The translations under genes were made by a program, and so were the position numbers. The notes below the pieces were generated by a model that made no database searches, was not told the origin of the DNA, and saw only the letters and a list, made by a program, of their open reading frames with translations. From Streptococcus sanguinis (lineage in GTDB: Bacteria; Bacillota; Bacilli; Lactobacillales; Streptococcaceae), in NCBI RefSeq assembly GCF_013343115.1, contig NZ_CP054570.1, positions 434,001 through 498,000 of the forward strand: a stretch of DNA of 64,000 nucleotides, in the 5' to 3' direction. Positions within the stretch are counted from its first letter, which is position 1; every line of letters starts with the position of its first letter. Shown here piece by piece: positions 36,117-44,582 of this stretch.

Positions 36117-36872
36117 ATGAAATCAAAAGGTTTGAATGCTTTTCAGTTGAAGCTCTTCATGGCATTTCTTATGGTTTTTGACCATATCAGTCAGATACCG
36201 GGGCTGGTGCCATACGGCTGGGATGGTGTCTTGCATGCCCTAACCCGCTGTGTCGGAGTAGCATTTGCCTTCATGGCAGTGGAAGGTTTTCTCCACACTC
36301 GCAACCGCCTGGCTTACAATATGAGGCTCTTCTTTTGGGCAGCCCTGATGCAGACAGGAAACTGTATCCTGACGCTCCTCTTTCAGGAAAAGGGCATCTA
36401 TCTCACTCACAATATCTTCCTGACCTTGGCCTGTGGGGTCCTCATGCTGAGTCTTTTCTTTGGCTTTTCTGACAATGGCGGAGCTGCTAAGGATAGGAAG
36501 CGTGGTTTGCGGCTGACGGCAGGAGCCTTAGTCTTGCTGGCTGGCCTTCTCTTTAGCGAAGGCGGCATGGCTCTGCTTCCTTTCATGCTCTTGACCTACC
36601 TTTTTAGAAATCAAGTCTTTTTCAGAAATTTGTCCTATGTGGTCTGGGCGGGAATTCTCTTTGCCATGAGTATTCAAATTTATCCAACTCTGCAGGACAC
36701 GCTATCGATGCTGCTCTATAATTCAGACTGGCTCTTTATCAGTGTTCTTCCTCTCTTGCACTTCTACAATGGTGAGCGAGGATCCAGCAGCAAGTGGAGC
36801 AAATATTTCTTCTATATTTTCTATCCAGCCCACCTTTGGCTAATTGCTTTGATTGCCTTTTGGGTAAAATAA
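36117..36872 (+). CDS. TraX family membrane protein
   Basis: A 251-residue protein with about seven or eight membrane helices, belonging to the TraX family. F-plasmid TraX acetylates pilin, and chromosomal members are thought to be membrane acyl/acetyl-transferases. The start LNAFQLKLFMAFLMVFDHI and the RCVGVAFAFMAVEGFLHTRN block are characteristic. AAGGAG precedes the ATG. It sits directly behind a BceR-type promoter, so it is probably part of the peptide-antibiotic response; modification of an envelope component is an inference. Confidence 0.85.
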   Translation: MKSKGLNAFQLKLFMAFLMVFDHISQIPGLVPYGWDGVLHALTRCVGVAFAFMAVEGFLHTRNRLAYNMRLFFWAALMQTGNCILTLLFQEKGIYLTHNIFLTLACGVLMLSLFFGFSDNGGAAKDRKRGLRLTAGALVLLAGLLFSEGGMALLPFMLLTYLFRNQVFFRNLSYVVWAGILFAMSIQIYPTLQDTLSMLLYNSDWLFISVLPLLHFYNGERGSSSKWSKYFFYIFYPAHLWLIALIAFWVK

Positions 36873-36884
36873 AGCTCATCTCAT

Positions 36885-36958
36885 CTTACAAAAGTGTAAG
36901 ATTGCACTTTAAAATGTAAGCTTAGGTTATGGCAGGGCGTTTGGTATTGAGATAAAAT
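36885..36958 (+). promoter_or_regulatory. Composite BceR-box promoter 2 (bceAB copy 1)
   Basis: CTTACA-AAAG-TGTAAG (36885-36900), 13 nt, ATGTAAG (36914-36920), TGGCAG as -35 (36930-36935), exactly 17 bp, TAAAAT -10 (36953-36958). Confidence 0.82.
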
Positions 36959-37041
36959 AGACTTATCAATTAGGAGGCAGTTTATAAATACTGCTAAAAG
37001 CAGGGCATTGATAGGTGCCTGCTAAACAGAAAGGAAGCAAG

Positions 37042-37821
37042 ATGACATTATTAGACGTACAGCACGTGAAAAAAATTTATAAAACCCGCTTTCAGGGCAG
37101 TCAAGTAGAGGCGCTGAAAGACATTCACTTTACGGTAGAAAAAGGCGAATATGTCGCCATCATGGGGGAGTCAGGTTCTGGGAAATCCACCCTGCTCAAC
37201 ATCCTAGCCATGCTGGACAAGCCGACTGAGGGCCGCGTCTTTCTCAACGGAACTGACACAGCAACCATCAAAAACAGCCAGGCTTCCAGCTTCCGCCGGG
37301 AGAAATTAGGCTTTGTCTTTCAGGACTTCAATCTGCTGGATACCTTGTCGGTCAAGGATAATATTCTCCTGCCGCTGGTCCTCTCTCGCCGTCCCATTAC
37401 CGAAATGATGCAAAAGCTGGTTACGACCTGCAATGAGCTGGGGATTAACAAGCTGCAAGAGAAGTTTCCTTATGAGATTTCCGGTGGCCAGAAGCAGCGG
37501 GTTGCAGTAGCTCGGGCCATCATCACAGATCCTGAGATTCTGCTGGCGGACGAGCCGACAGGAGCCTTGGATTCCAAGTCTTCGGCGGCGTTGCTGGATG
37601 TCTTTGACGACATCAATGCCCGCGGTCAAACTATTCTCATGGTGACCCACTCAACTGCAGCGGCTAGCCGCGCCAAGCGGGTGCTCTTTATCAAGGATGG
37701 AATTCTTTATAATCAAATCTTCCGTGGTGACAAGACCGAGCGGCAGATGTTCCAAGAGATTTCTGATACTCTGACAGTTATGGCAAGTGAGGTGGGCAAT
37801 TATGTTCAAACTAACGAGTAA
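37042..37821 (+). CDS. BceA-type ABC transporter ATPase, copy 1
   Basis: ATPase of a peptide-antibiotic detoxification/sensing transporter, 259 residues. Walker A is GESGSGKST (42-50), the signature is ISGGQKQR and Walker B is ILLADEPTGALD (MacB/BceA type). ATG 37042 follows AAAGGAAG; in-frame codons upstream lack such a site. The first 251 residues are identical to the second copy at 54684, but the last residues differ (VGNYVQTNE here). It overlaps the permease gene by 20 bp. Confidence 0.93.
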   Translation: MTLLDVQHVKKIYKTRFQGSQVEALKDIHFTVEKGEYVAIMGESGSGKSTLLNILAMLDKPTEGRVFLNGTDTATIKNSQASSFRREKLGFVFQDFNLLDTLSVKDNILLPLVLSRRPITEMMQKLVTTCNELGINKLQEKFPYEISGGQKQRVAVARAIITDPEILLADEPTGALDSKSSAALLDVFDDINARGQTILMVTHSTAAASRAKRVLFIKDGILYNQIFRGDKTERQMFQEISDTLTVMASEVGNYVQTNE

Positions 37822-39802
37822 ACTAGCTTTGTCCAATCTAGTTAAAAATCGCAGTTTGTATTATCCATTTGCTTTGGCGACGGTACTGGCAACAGCGATT
37901 TTGTATAGTTTTGTCTCACTAGCTCATAGCCCCAATATGGAGACCTCTTATGGCGGTTCGGCAGCTCGCATGACCTTGCAGTTTGGCATCCATGTCATTC
38001 AGATTGCCGTCCTTATCCTCATTACCTATGCTAATAGCTTCGTCATGAAAAACCGCTCCCGAGAGTTGGGAGTCTATAGTCTGCTGGGCATGGAGAAAAA
38101 GCATCTGCTAGTCATGACCTTCTTTGAACTCTGTGTCTTTTATCTACTTACAGTTGGTCTGGGTATCTTGTCTGGCCTAGCTTTAGATAAGATGCTCTAC
38201 GCAGTTCTTTTGAAATTGATGGGAATGCCGGCAGTTCTTGCCTCGACCTTCCAATGGCAGAATGTTTGGATGACTCTAGCCAGTCTGGGTATTGCTTTTG
38301 CGGTGATTTTGTTGCTCAACTCTACGCGTCTTCTACGCTATAGCTCTCTTAACCTAATGAAGGAAAAGAAAGCAGGCGAGAAGAAAGGACGCTTCCTTTT
38401 TCTGCAAACCTTGCTGGGGCTCCTGCTCATGGGTGTGGCTTATTATATGGCTTTGACCGTTACCAAGCCTGTCGCTGCTATCGGCAATTTCTTTATAGCT
38501 GTGGTCATGGTTATCCTAGCAACTTATCTGCTTTTTAATGCAGGTTCAATTACACTATTGAAATTTCTCAAAAAACGCAAAGGCTACTACTATAAAACGC
38601 AGAATTTCATTTCTGTTTCCAATCTCATCTCGCGGATGCGTAAAAATGCAGCAGGATTGGCAACTATCTCCATTCTATCTACCATGCTCTTAGTGACTCT
38701 GGTTGGTACAATCAATATCTATGTTGGGGGTCAGGATTATATTACAACCTTGCATCCAAAGGATTACAATGTCAGCGTCGTCTTGCCGAAATCGACCGAT
38801 CAGAAGGAGGCTCTGTTGGACAAGGTCCAGCAAGTCGCTCAGGACACAGGTCTGAAGAAGCCAAGCTATACTACCTATCTCTACCAATCAGCCTTCATCA
38901 TGAAATTAGCTGGTAATGATGTGACAGTTCCAATGCAAAGAGAGCTGGAGTCGGATACAAGTATCTTGACCAAGTCTGCCGGCACGATTACAGTTATCAA
39001 TCGTCAGGATTATGAAAAAATGACAGGGGAAAAGATAGACTTGGCAGACAATGAAACCTTAGTTTACGGGAAAAATATTTCCTTAAATAAGGACAAGCCT
39101 CTTCGAGTGAATGGCAAGGACTGGAAGATTAAGCAGCTTTTATCGTCGAATTTCACGCATGGGGAAATTCCTAATCCAAACGATGTGACCATGGAGCAGG
39201 GTCTCTATATGGTGGTCAATGATAGCAAAGAGGTTAATCTCGATGTGGATCATTACTACTACATTGGAGTTGCTTCAGAGACTAAGGGAAGTAAAAAGTT
39301 TGTCGAGCAAGTCCAACTGGGGTTGAGGGACACTTTGGATCAGGAACAAGCTCAAGATGGTAGCTTCGCAATGGCTAGTGACCGTTATAGTTCAGAAAAG
39401 AGCTATCAAGAACTTACTGGAACCTTGCTCTTCATCGGTGTCTTCCTCTCGGTTATCTTCCTCCTAGGAGCTGTTCTAGTAATTTACTACAAGCAAATCT
39501 CTGAAGGATATGAAGACCGAGATGGCTTTATCATCTTGCAAAAAGTTGGTTTAGATGAAAAGCAGACTAGAAGTACCATTCGCAAGCAGATTTTGACTGT
39601 TTTCTTCCTACCTCTCATCTTTGCTTTTCTACATGTAGCAGCGGTCTTTCACATGTTGCGCTTGATAGTTGCCCTACTAGGTGTGACCAATCTTCCTCTT
39701 TTGATTCAGACAACACTTGCAACTTGCGGAGTCTTCCTCCTGACTTATATTTTAGTTTTCTTACTGACTTCACGCAGTTACCGCAAGATTGTCGCCCGCT
39801 AA
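37802..39802 (+). CDS. BceB-type ABC transporter permease, copy 1
   Basis: A 666-residue permease of the BceB/FtsX group with about ten membrane helices and a large extracellular domain between helices 7 and 8 (about 305-525). That domain is thought to contact the peptide antibiotic or its lipid complex. The C-terminal YKQISEGYEDRDGF and QKVGLDEKQTRSTI segments are typical. ATG 37802 was chosen because BceB proteins start MFKL(A/T). The extracellular domain differs strongly from copy 2, suggesting different ligands. Confidence 0.92.
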   Translation: MFKLTSKLALSNLVKNRSLYYPFALATVLATAILYSFVSLAHSPNMETSYGGSAARMTLQFGIHVIQIAVLILITYANSFVMKNRSRELGVYSLLGMEKKHLLVMTFFELCVFYLLTVGLGILSGLALDKMLYAVLLKLMGMPAVLASTFQWQNVWMTLASLGIAFAVILLLNSTRLLRYSSLNLMKEKKAGEKKGRFLFLQTLLGLLLMGVAYYMALTVTKPVAAIGNFFIAVVMVILATYLLFNAGSITLLKFLKKRKGYYYKTQNFISVSNLISRMRKNAAGLATISILSTMLLVTLVGTINIYVGGQDYITTLHPKDYNVSVVLPKSTDQKEALLDKVQQVAQDTGLKKPSYTTYLYQSAFIMKLAGNDVTVPMQRELESDTSILTKSAGTITVINRQDYEKMTGEKIDLADNETLVYGKNISLNKDKPLRVNGKDWKIKQLLSSNFTHGEIPNPNDVTMEQGLYMVVNDSKEVNLDVDHYYYIGVASETKGSKKFVEQVQLGLRDTLDQEQAQDGSFAMASDRYSSEKSYQELTGTLLFIGVFLSVIFLLGAVLVIYYKQISEGYEDRDGFIILQKVGLDEKQTRSTIRKQILTVFFLPLIFAFLHVAAVFHMLRLIVALLGVTNLPLLIQTTLATCGVFLLTYILVFLLTSRSYRKIVAR

Positions 39803-39808
39803 GAGCAA

Positions 39809-39836
39809 ATCCCTGACCTCTGGTCGGGGATTTTTT
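39809..39836 (+). terminator. Terminator after bceAB copy 1
   Basis: AATCCCTGACC/GGTCGGGGATT stem followed by six T. Confidence 0.9.
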
Positions 39837-39951
39837 GATGTCTGGATTTTTACCTCTCATCTCCCTCATTTTACCGCTTGTCCAAAAAGCCGAGATTTTT
39901 CAAAAAAGACTTGCTATCATAGTCTCAGAAGTTAAGGACAGGAGAAATATC

Positions 39952-40818
39952 ATGTTAGTAGAAACGAAAAATCTTAGCAAGGTTTATGGCGATAAGGTGG
40001 CAGTTAATGATCTGAATATTCAGATTGAGAGAGGTAGTTTTACAGCTATTCTAGGCCCTAATGGCGCAGGCAAGTCTACGACTATCCAGATGCTGATAGG
40101 TCTCTTGCGGCCGACATCCGGGCAGATTTGCTATGCTGAAAAGCTTAAGTTGGGTGTGGTTTTCCAAAACAGTGTGTTGGACGCCCGGCTGACAGTTTTG
40201 GAAAATCTGACTATCAGAGCCAAGCAGTACAAGGAGATGCCGACAGGTAGAATCGAGCGCTTGGTCTCTCAGCTGGGCTTGTCAGCCTTTGCCAAGCAGC
40301 CTTATGGGACACTTTCTGGCGGCCAAAAGCGCCGGGTGGACATTGCTCGAGCCCTGCTCAACAGTCCCGACCTGCTTTTTCTAGATGAACCTACGACAGG
40401 ACTGGACATTCAGACTCGGGAGAGTATTTGGAGCCTGCTCAAGCAAATTCAGAAAGAAGAGCAGATGACCATTGTCTTGACAACCCACTATCTCAATGAA
40501 GCTGATGATGCAGATAAGATCTATATCGTAGATCATGGTCAGGTCATTGCCCAAGGCTCTGCAGACCAGATTAAGGGAAACTATGCCCGCAATGTCTTAC
40601 GGATTTTAAGTCAAGATGCAGCAGGTTTAGAGAAAAGCTTGCCAAGAGGCTGCGCTTGGGAGCAAGTCAAGGAAGGGAAATTTATCCTCCACCCTAAAAC
40701 GACTCAAGAAGCTCTGACCTTATTGGCTCAGGCTGGTCCCTATATCGAACAATTTGAATTCCAACCCGGAACCATGGACGATGCCTTTATGGCACTGACA
40801 GGAAGAGAGGTACGCTAA
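39952..40818 (+). CDS. ABC transporter ATPase (DrrA/CcmA type)
   Basis: A 288-residue ATPase with Walker A GPNGAGKST (about 36-44), signature LSGGQKRR and Walker B LLFLDEPTTGLD, plus a C-terminal extension as in DrrA-type drug exporters. ATG 39952 follows GGAGAA; the reading frame is open further upstream, but with no ribosome-binding site. An extended -10 (TGCTATCAT, 39913-39920) is the likely promoter. It opens an operon with an ABC-2 permease, a LytTR regulator and a DUF3021 protein. Confidence 0.9.
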   Translation: MLVETKNLSKVYGDKVAVNDLNIQIERGSFTAILGPNGAGKSTTIQMLIGLLRPTSGQICYAEKLKLGVVFQNSVLDARLTVLENLTIRAKQYKEMPTGRIERLVSQLGLSAFAKQPYGTLSGGQKRRVDIARALLNSPDLLFLDEPTTGLDIQTRESIWSLLKQIQKEEQMTIVLTTHYLNEADDADKIYIVDHGQVIAQGSADQIKGNYARNVLRILSQDAAGLEKSLPRGCAWEQVKEGKFILHPKTTQEALTLLAQAGPYIEQFEFQPGTMDDAFMALTGREVR

Positions 40819-40819
40819 T

Positions 40820-41665
40820 ATGCTCGCTTTGATTAAACGCAATTTTTTACTTTATTTTCGCAACCGCAGTGGGGTAATTTTGTCCCTCTTTGGAGCCATT
40901 ATTCCCTTTGTGCTTTATATCGTTTTTTTGAAAAGTAATTCTGGAGGCTATTCCAGCCAGCTGATGGACTTGTGGCTGATTGGCGGCGTGTTGGCAGTTA
41001 CAGCATTAACAACCACATTGGCAGCTTTCTCACGGCAGGTCGAAGATCGGGAGCGGAAGGTAACAGACGACCTCTTTATCACAGACTTGGGACCATGGGG
41101 GTTGCAGTTTAGTTATCTTGTCAGCTCTGTTATTATCGGCTTTTTGATGCAGGTCATTATGTTTGCCTTTATGCTCAGCTATTTTACGCTGGCGGATAAC
41201 ATTTCCTTTGAGTGGAGAATCCTTCCTTACCTGCTTCTTCTGATGATCTTAAACAGCCTCTTGGCCACACTGATAAATGCTCTGATTGTTCAATGCTTCA
41301 AATCAGTGGATAGTTTAGGGAAATTGGCGACAGTAGTCGGAGCAACTTCTGGTTTTCTAGTGGGTACCTATATCCCCATTGGAACCTTGCCGAACATGGC
41401 GCAAAACCTGATGAAGCTTACGCCTTCTAACTACATGGCATCTCTTTTCAGACAGGTTCTCATGAAAGAAAGTCTAGCAGATACTTTTACTAATAGCAGC
41501 CAGTCACAAGCAGCTTTTGAAAAAACAATGGGAATTCGCATTGAATGGCAGGAGCTCTTGACAAGGACAGAAACTTTCTATATAGTTGGAATAGTTTTAG
41601 TTGCAATAGCGCTTATTTGGATGGTGCAAAATATGATTGCCATCCGCCGGCTGAAACTACAATAG
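40820..41665 (+). CDS. ABC-2 type transporter permease
   Basis: A 281-residue membrane protein with six membrane helices in the ABC-2 arrangement. The cytoplasmic RQVEDRERKVTDDLF segment after helix 2 and the GTYIPIGTLPNMAQNL loop before the last helices are typical. It pairs with the ATPase that ends 1 bp earlier. Substrate unknown; drug or peptide export is the usual role. Confidence 0.88.
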   Translation: MLALIKRNFLLYFRNRSGVILSLFGAIIPFVLYIVFLKSNSGGYSSQLMDLWLIGGVLAVTALTTTLAAFSRQVEDRERKVTDDLFITDLGPWGLQFSYLVSSVIIGFLMQVIMFAFMLSYFTLADNISFEWRILPYLLLLMILNSLLATLINALIVQCFKSVDSLGKLATVVGATSGFLVGTYIPIGTLPNMAQNLMKLTPSNYMASLFRQVLMKESLADTFTNSSQSQAAFEKTMGIRIEWQELLTRTETFYIVGIVLVAIALIWMVQNMIAIRRLKLQ

Positions 41666-41687
41666 AATGTGAATAGGGAGCTTCCTC

Positions 41688-42143
41688 TTGCAAGCAAAAT
41701 TTGAAACAGATCCAACCATTTCATCCAAGGATCCGCTGGTTGTGGTCAAGGCAGACCAGCTAGGGGCAGAAGCCAAGGCCATCTTAGATTATTTAGAACA
41801 GTACAAGGCAGGACCTAGTGGCGTCCTGCCTATCAAGTCGGACGATAAGCTGGTCATGCTGAGGACTGAAGATATTATCCTAGCAGACATCAACCAGACA
41901 ACTCTGATGATCTACAGTAGAGAAGGCATTTACCAGACGACAGAGACCTTGACTCGCTTTCAGCAGCGGATTAGCAGCTCGAACTTTATCCAGGTTTCCC
42001 GGCATGCTGTCATCAATATTGACCATTTGGAGTCCTTGTCTGACAGCTTTTATGGCAATATGACGGCCAAGCTGACCAATCAAATCAAGACCGAAGTCAG
42101 CCGTCGCTATGTCAAACTCTTAATGGAATATCTGGGAATCTAG
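41688..42143 (+). CDS. LytTR-domain transcription regulator
   Basis: A 151-residue protein with a C-terminal LytTR DNA-binding domain (about 52-150; IILADINQTTLMIYSREG, FIQVSRHAVINIDHLESL) and a short N-terminal region without a receiver domain. It starts with TTG, 7 nt after GGGAG. Single-domain LytTR proteins paired with a small membrane protein form LytTR regulatory systems (for example HdrRM and BrsRM in S. mutans), in which the membrane protein restrains the regulator. The next gene would be that partner. Confidence 0.87.
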   Translation: MQAKFETDPTISSKDPLVVVKADQLGAEAKAILDYLEQYKAGPSGVLPIKSDDKLVMLRTEDIILADINQTTLMIYSREGIYQTTETLTRFQQRISSSNFIQVSRHAVINIDHLESLSDSFYGNMTAKLTNQIKTEVSRRYVKLLMEYLGI

Positions 42144-42153
42144 GAGGTAAGTG

Positions 42154-42570
42154 ATGAGTATAAAAAAATGTCTACACGCTATATTAATGGGCATCCAAAC
42201 AGGGAGTGCAGTCTATCTGATTGTCCTTGCGCTCTCTATTCAAAAAAATCCGCCCACAACAAGTAATATCGTCAGTGTCATGGTGATGAGCGGTTTGATT
42301 GGGATTATCAGTTCAATGTTAAAAACTCTTGAAGACCGATTCTCTTTTTCAGTCTCGATGTTACTGCATTTTGTTGCGGTCGCAGTCCTAGTATGCTGCT
42401 TCATGGTCTACAATAACTGGGGATTTTTAATTGCCAGCTGGCATTTCTGGTTTAATTTTATTCTGATTTACCTCTTTGTATGGCTCTTTCGTTACTTGGA
42501 TACAAATCTTAAGACCAAGAAGATTAACAGCGCCTTGGCTAAGCGCAGAAAGGAAAAAGAAGGCAAGTAA
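42154..42570 (+). CDS. DUF3021 membrane protein, likely LytTR-system partner
   Basis: A 138-residue protein with four membrane helices and a basic C-terminal tail (NSALAKRRKEKEGK), matching DUF3021. AGGAGGT lies 5 nt upstream of ATG 42154; a GTG at 42151 is too close to it. It follows the LytTR gene by 10 bp. By analogy with HdrM/BrsM it may inhibit the LytTR protein, which would then control the ABC genes ahead of it (inference). Confidence 0.82.
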   Translation: MSIKKCLHAILMGIQTGSAVYLIVLALSIQKNPPTTSNIVSVMVMSGLIGIISSMLKTLEDRFSFSVSMLLHFVAVAVLVCCFMVYNNWGFLIASWHFWFNFILIYLFVWLFRYLDTNLKTKKINSALAKRRKEKEGK

Positions 42571-42608
42571 CTTGCTGAAAAACGTTCTGACAAGCATATC
42601 ATAAAAAT

Positions 42609-42640
42609 GGAGCTGGATTGTATCCTGCTCCTGTTTTTTT
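42609..42640 (+). terminator. Terminator after the DUF3021 gene
   Basis: GGAGCTGGAT/ATCCTGCTCC stem (one mismatch) followed by seven T. Confidence 0.85.
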
Positions 42641-42644
42641 GTAT

Positions 42645-42681
42645 CTAAAAAACTCAAGCTAGATCTTCTAGCTTGAGTTCT
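42645..42681 (-). terminator. Terminator of the convergent membrane-protein gene
   Basis: A perfect 13-bp stem (42651-42663 / 42667-42679; AACTCAAGCTAGA), with a T-run on the minus strand. Confidence 0.88.
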
Positions 42682-42689
42682 ATGTGATA

Positions 42690-43643
42690 CTACACTCCCA
42701 ATCTGATATGAGGGAAGTGGTTGTAGATATAGTCAAAAGTTGACTGGAGTTTGGTATCGGTTGTTTTACCAATGTTCTTAATAGGCATTTGGTATTTCTT
42801 TTGATTGTTTCGAATAGCAACTAAGGTTGAGTTTCTGTTTGAAGCAACGAAGCCGCGATGCATGGTGAGAATGTGGTGGTAGAGATGGACGACCTGTTTG
42901 AGATCAATCGCCTTGAAACCTCGATAGTAGGTAATGAGATGGTCTTTATAAACAGCAATTTTCAGTACATCATCGTGGAAAGAAGCTTGCTCAAGCAGGA
43001 TATTGAGATTGTCCTTGGCCTCTGGATAGGCTGCATAGATTTCTTCGTAGGCAGCGATATTTTTCTTGCGGCCGATAATTCCCATAACGATAAAGAAAAC
43101 ACAGAGTCCAATCAAAAACAGAATGTAGAACATGAATGCAAGATTGTCAGATTCAAATTCAGTGATAGAGATATAGGAGCTGCTTGACATTACTGTGATG
43201 ACTTCGGGATTGTCTGCTAGGAGACCGCGAACGAGGCTGCCATAATTAGAGATATATCCCTGATTCTTCTTAGGGGAGTTAGCATTAACGTAGGAGCCAA
43301 CAATTCGGACAGGATTTTTTTCTAGCTCTCCACTCTTCTCTTTTTCCAAGAGCTGGGCAATTTGCTTGTCCCCTTTTTTAGCCTGCAGACCAACATATCC
43401 GTCTTGGTAAGCAACCAGCCAAACTTGAGTATTATCTTCTACTTCAATCAGGGCCTCTGGGAAAATATATGACACTTCAGCATAGACTGCTGAATCTGCT
43501 CCAGACTCGCTATTTCGATCATAGGCAGTCTTGGTGTTGACTTTTTGGTATTGGATAAAGCCCATCACTGCAGCAACAGCTAGAAAAATAAAAGTAATTA
43601 CCAGTAGGGCGATGGTACCCTGGTTACGTCTTTCCTTGAGCAT
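42690..43643 (-). CDS. Two-helix membrane protein of unknown function
   Basis: A 317-residue protein with one membrane helix near the N-terminus (about 13-32), an extracellular segment of roughly 140 residues, a second helix (about 170-192), and a cytoplasmic C-terminal domain of about 120 residues. That domain contains the DDVLKIAVYKDHLITYYRGFKAIDL pattern, like a small PH/YcxB-type fold. No family is recognised with confidence. It diverges from the tetR gene and has its own terminator. Confidence 0.75.
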   Translation of the reverse strand: MLKERRNQGTIALLVITFIFLAVAAVMGFIQYQKVNTKTAYDRNSESGADSAVYAEVSYIFPEALIEVEDNTQVWLVAYQDGYVGLQAKKGDKQIAQLLEKEKSGELEKNPVRIVGSYVNANSPKKNQGYISNYGSLVRGLLADNPEVITVMSSSSYISITEFESDNLAFMFYILFLIGLCVFFIVMGIIGRKKNIAAYEEIYAAYPEAKDNLNILLEQASFHDDVLKIAVYKDHLITYYRGFKAIDLKQVVHLYHHILTMHRGFVASNRNSTLVAIRNNQKKYQMPIKNIGKTTDTKLQSTFDYIYNHFPHIRLGV

Positions 43644-43720
43644 GACTCAACCTCCAAAATATAATCTAAAAAATAATTTGATTAGTAAACTATCTTTTTT
43701 GTATAGTATAACATAAATGC

Positions 43721-43777
43721 TTGACAAGTGGCAATATTGTGTTAAAATATGAATGAATACAAAACGAAATTCATTCA
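43721..43777 (+). promoter_or_regulatory. tetR-type promoter and operator 1
   Basis: TTGACA (43721-43726), 16 bp, TAAAAT (43743-43748). The operator TGAATGAAT-N10-ATTCATTCA (43750-43777) covers the transcription start, consistent with autorepression. Confidence 0.8.
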
Positions 43778-43793
43778 CAAAAGAGGCATGGAA

Positions 43794-44360
43794 ATGGATA
43801 AAAAAAATGAGCTCCTAGCTGCGGCTAGAGAAGTCTTTGCAGAAAAAGGCTATAAGGCAGCTGGAATTTCTGATATTGCTAAGAGAAGCCAGATGGCTGT
43901 CGGATCTTTTTACAAGTATTATGAGTCCAAGGAAGCTATCTTCTTGGAGGTTTATATAGCTGAAAATAGCCGTATACGTGAGGAAACCATGCGACGTGTG
44001 AATTGGCTGGGTGAGCCCGAGGCAATCGTTGAACAGCTTTTTGCAGTCACTTTTGAGTTGATTTCGCCCAATAAAATACTGGCTGAGTGGAACAAGCCGG
44101 GCATTTCTCAGATTCTGCACGATTACTATAATCAGGATTCCGGACGAGCGTCCAATGCCTTTCATCAGTTTCTGATTCAGACTTTCAGTCAGCGCTTGCA
44201 GGAAGAGGGCTTTTCGAAGGAGAAAATAGCTGAGATTATGAAGGTTTATGACTTGATTTACTACATAGACATGCATGTCACAGAACAGGAATTTTCAGGC
44301 TACTTCGATAGTCTTGAGACTTTAGTGAAATATTTTGTTAAGGGAATTTTTTCCAAATAG
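43794..44360 (+). CDS. TetR/AcrR family regulator
   Basis: A 188-residue repressor with an N-terminal helix-turn-helix (KGYKAAGISDIAKRSQMAVGSFYKYYESKEAIFLEVY, about 18-54) and a variable ligand domain. ATG 43794 follows AAGAGG by 7-8 nt; an earlier in-frame ATG at 43749 overlaps the promoter. Three identically spaced inverted repeats, one at its own promoter and two before the following gene, are likely its operators. The ligand is unknown; its targets appear to be the next membrane-protein operon. Confidence 0.88.
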   Translation: MDKKNELLAAAREVFAEKGYKAAGISDIAKRSQMAVGSFYKYYESKEAIFLEVYIAENSRIREETMRRVNWLGEPEAIVEQLFAVTFELISPNKILAEWNKPGISQILHDYYNQDSGRASNAFHQFLIQTFSQRLQEEGFSKEKIAEIMKVYDLIYYIDMHVTEQEFSGYFDSLETLVKYFVKGIFSK

Positions 44361-44388
44361 AGGAAATTCCTTTACTTAGAAGCAGATA

Positions 44389-44416
44389 TGAATGAATTTA
44401 TAAAATTATTCATTCA
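44389..44416. promoter_or_regulatory. TetR operator 2
   Basis: TGAATGAAT-N10-ATTCATTCA, the same arms and spacing as operator 1, 28 bp after the tetR stop. Confidence 0.75.
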
Positions 44417-44430
44417 TAAAGAAGGAGGTG

Positions 44431-44478
44431 ATGTCTTATGTAGTGCGAATAGGGATGGGAAGACATGTGCTTGGATAA
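44431..44478 (+). CDS. Possible 15-aa leader peptide between TetR operators
   Basis: Between operators 2 and 3 there is AAGGAGG (44422-44428) followed 2 nt later by an ATG that encodes MSYVVRIGMGRHVLG and a stop. The spacing is shorter than ideal and no relative is known to me. It may be a leader peptide, or the ribosome-binding site may be a relic. Low confidence. Confidence 0.2.
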   Translation: MSYVVRIGMGRHVLG

Positions 44479-44508
44479 GTATAAAGTGAATTATTTTTTA
44501 GAAGGTCT

Positions 44509-44536
44509 TGAATGAATGCTAAGAATTGTTCATTCA
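44509..44536. promoter_or_regulatory. TetR operator 3
   Basis: TGAATGAAT-N10-GTTCATTCA, one change from the other two, with outer bases extending the symmetry (TTGAATGAA/TTCATTCAA). It is exactly 120 bp after operator 2. Confidence 0.72.
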
Positions 44537-44582
44537 AAAAAAGAAAGTGAGGAAAAGAATGAATAAGCAAGGAGGATTTGCC

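Noticed and set aside
39835..39951. Longer N-terminus for the ABC ATPase at 39952.
   Set aside because: The upstream ATG sits in the tail of the bceB terminator and has no ribosome-binding site; GGAGAA precedes ATG 39952.
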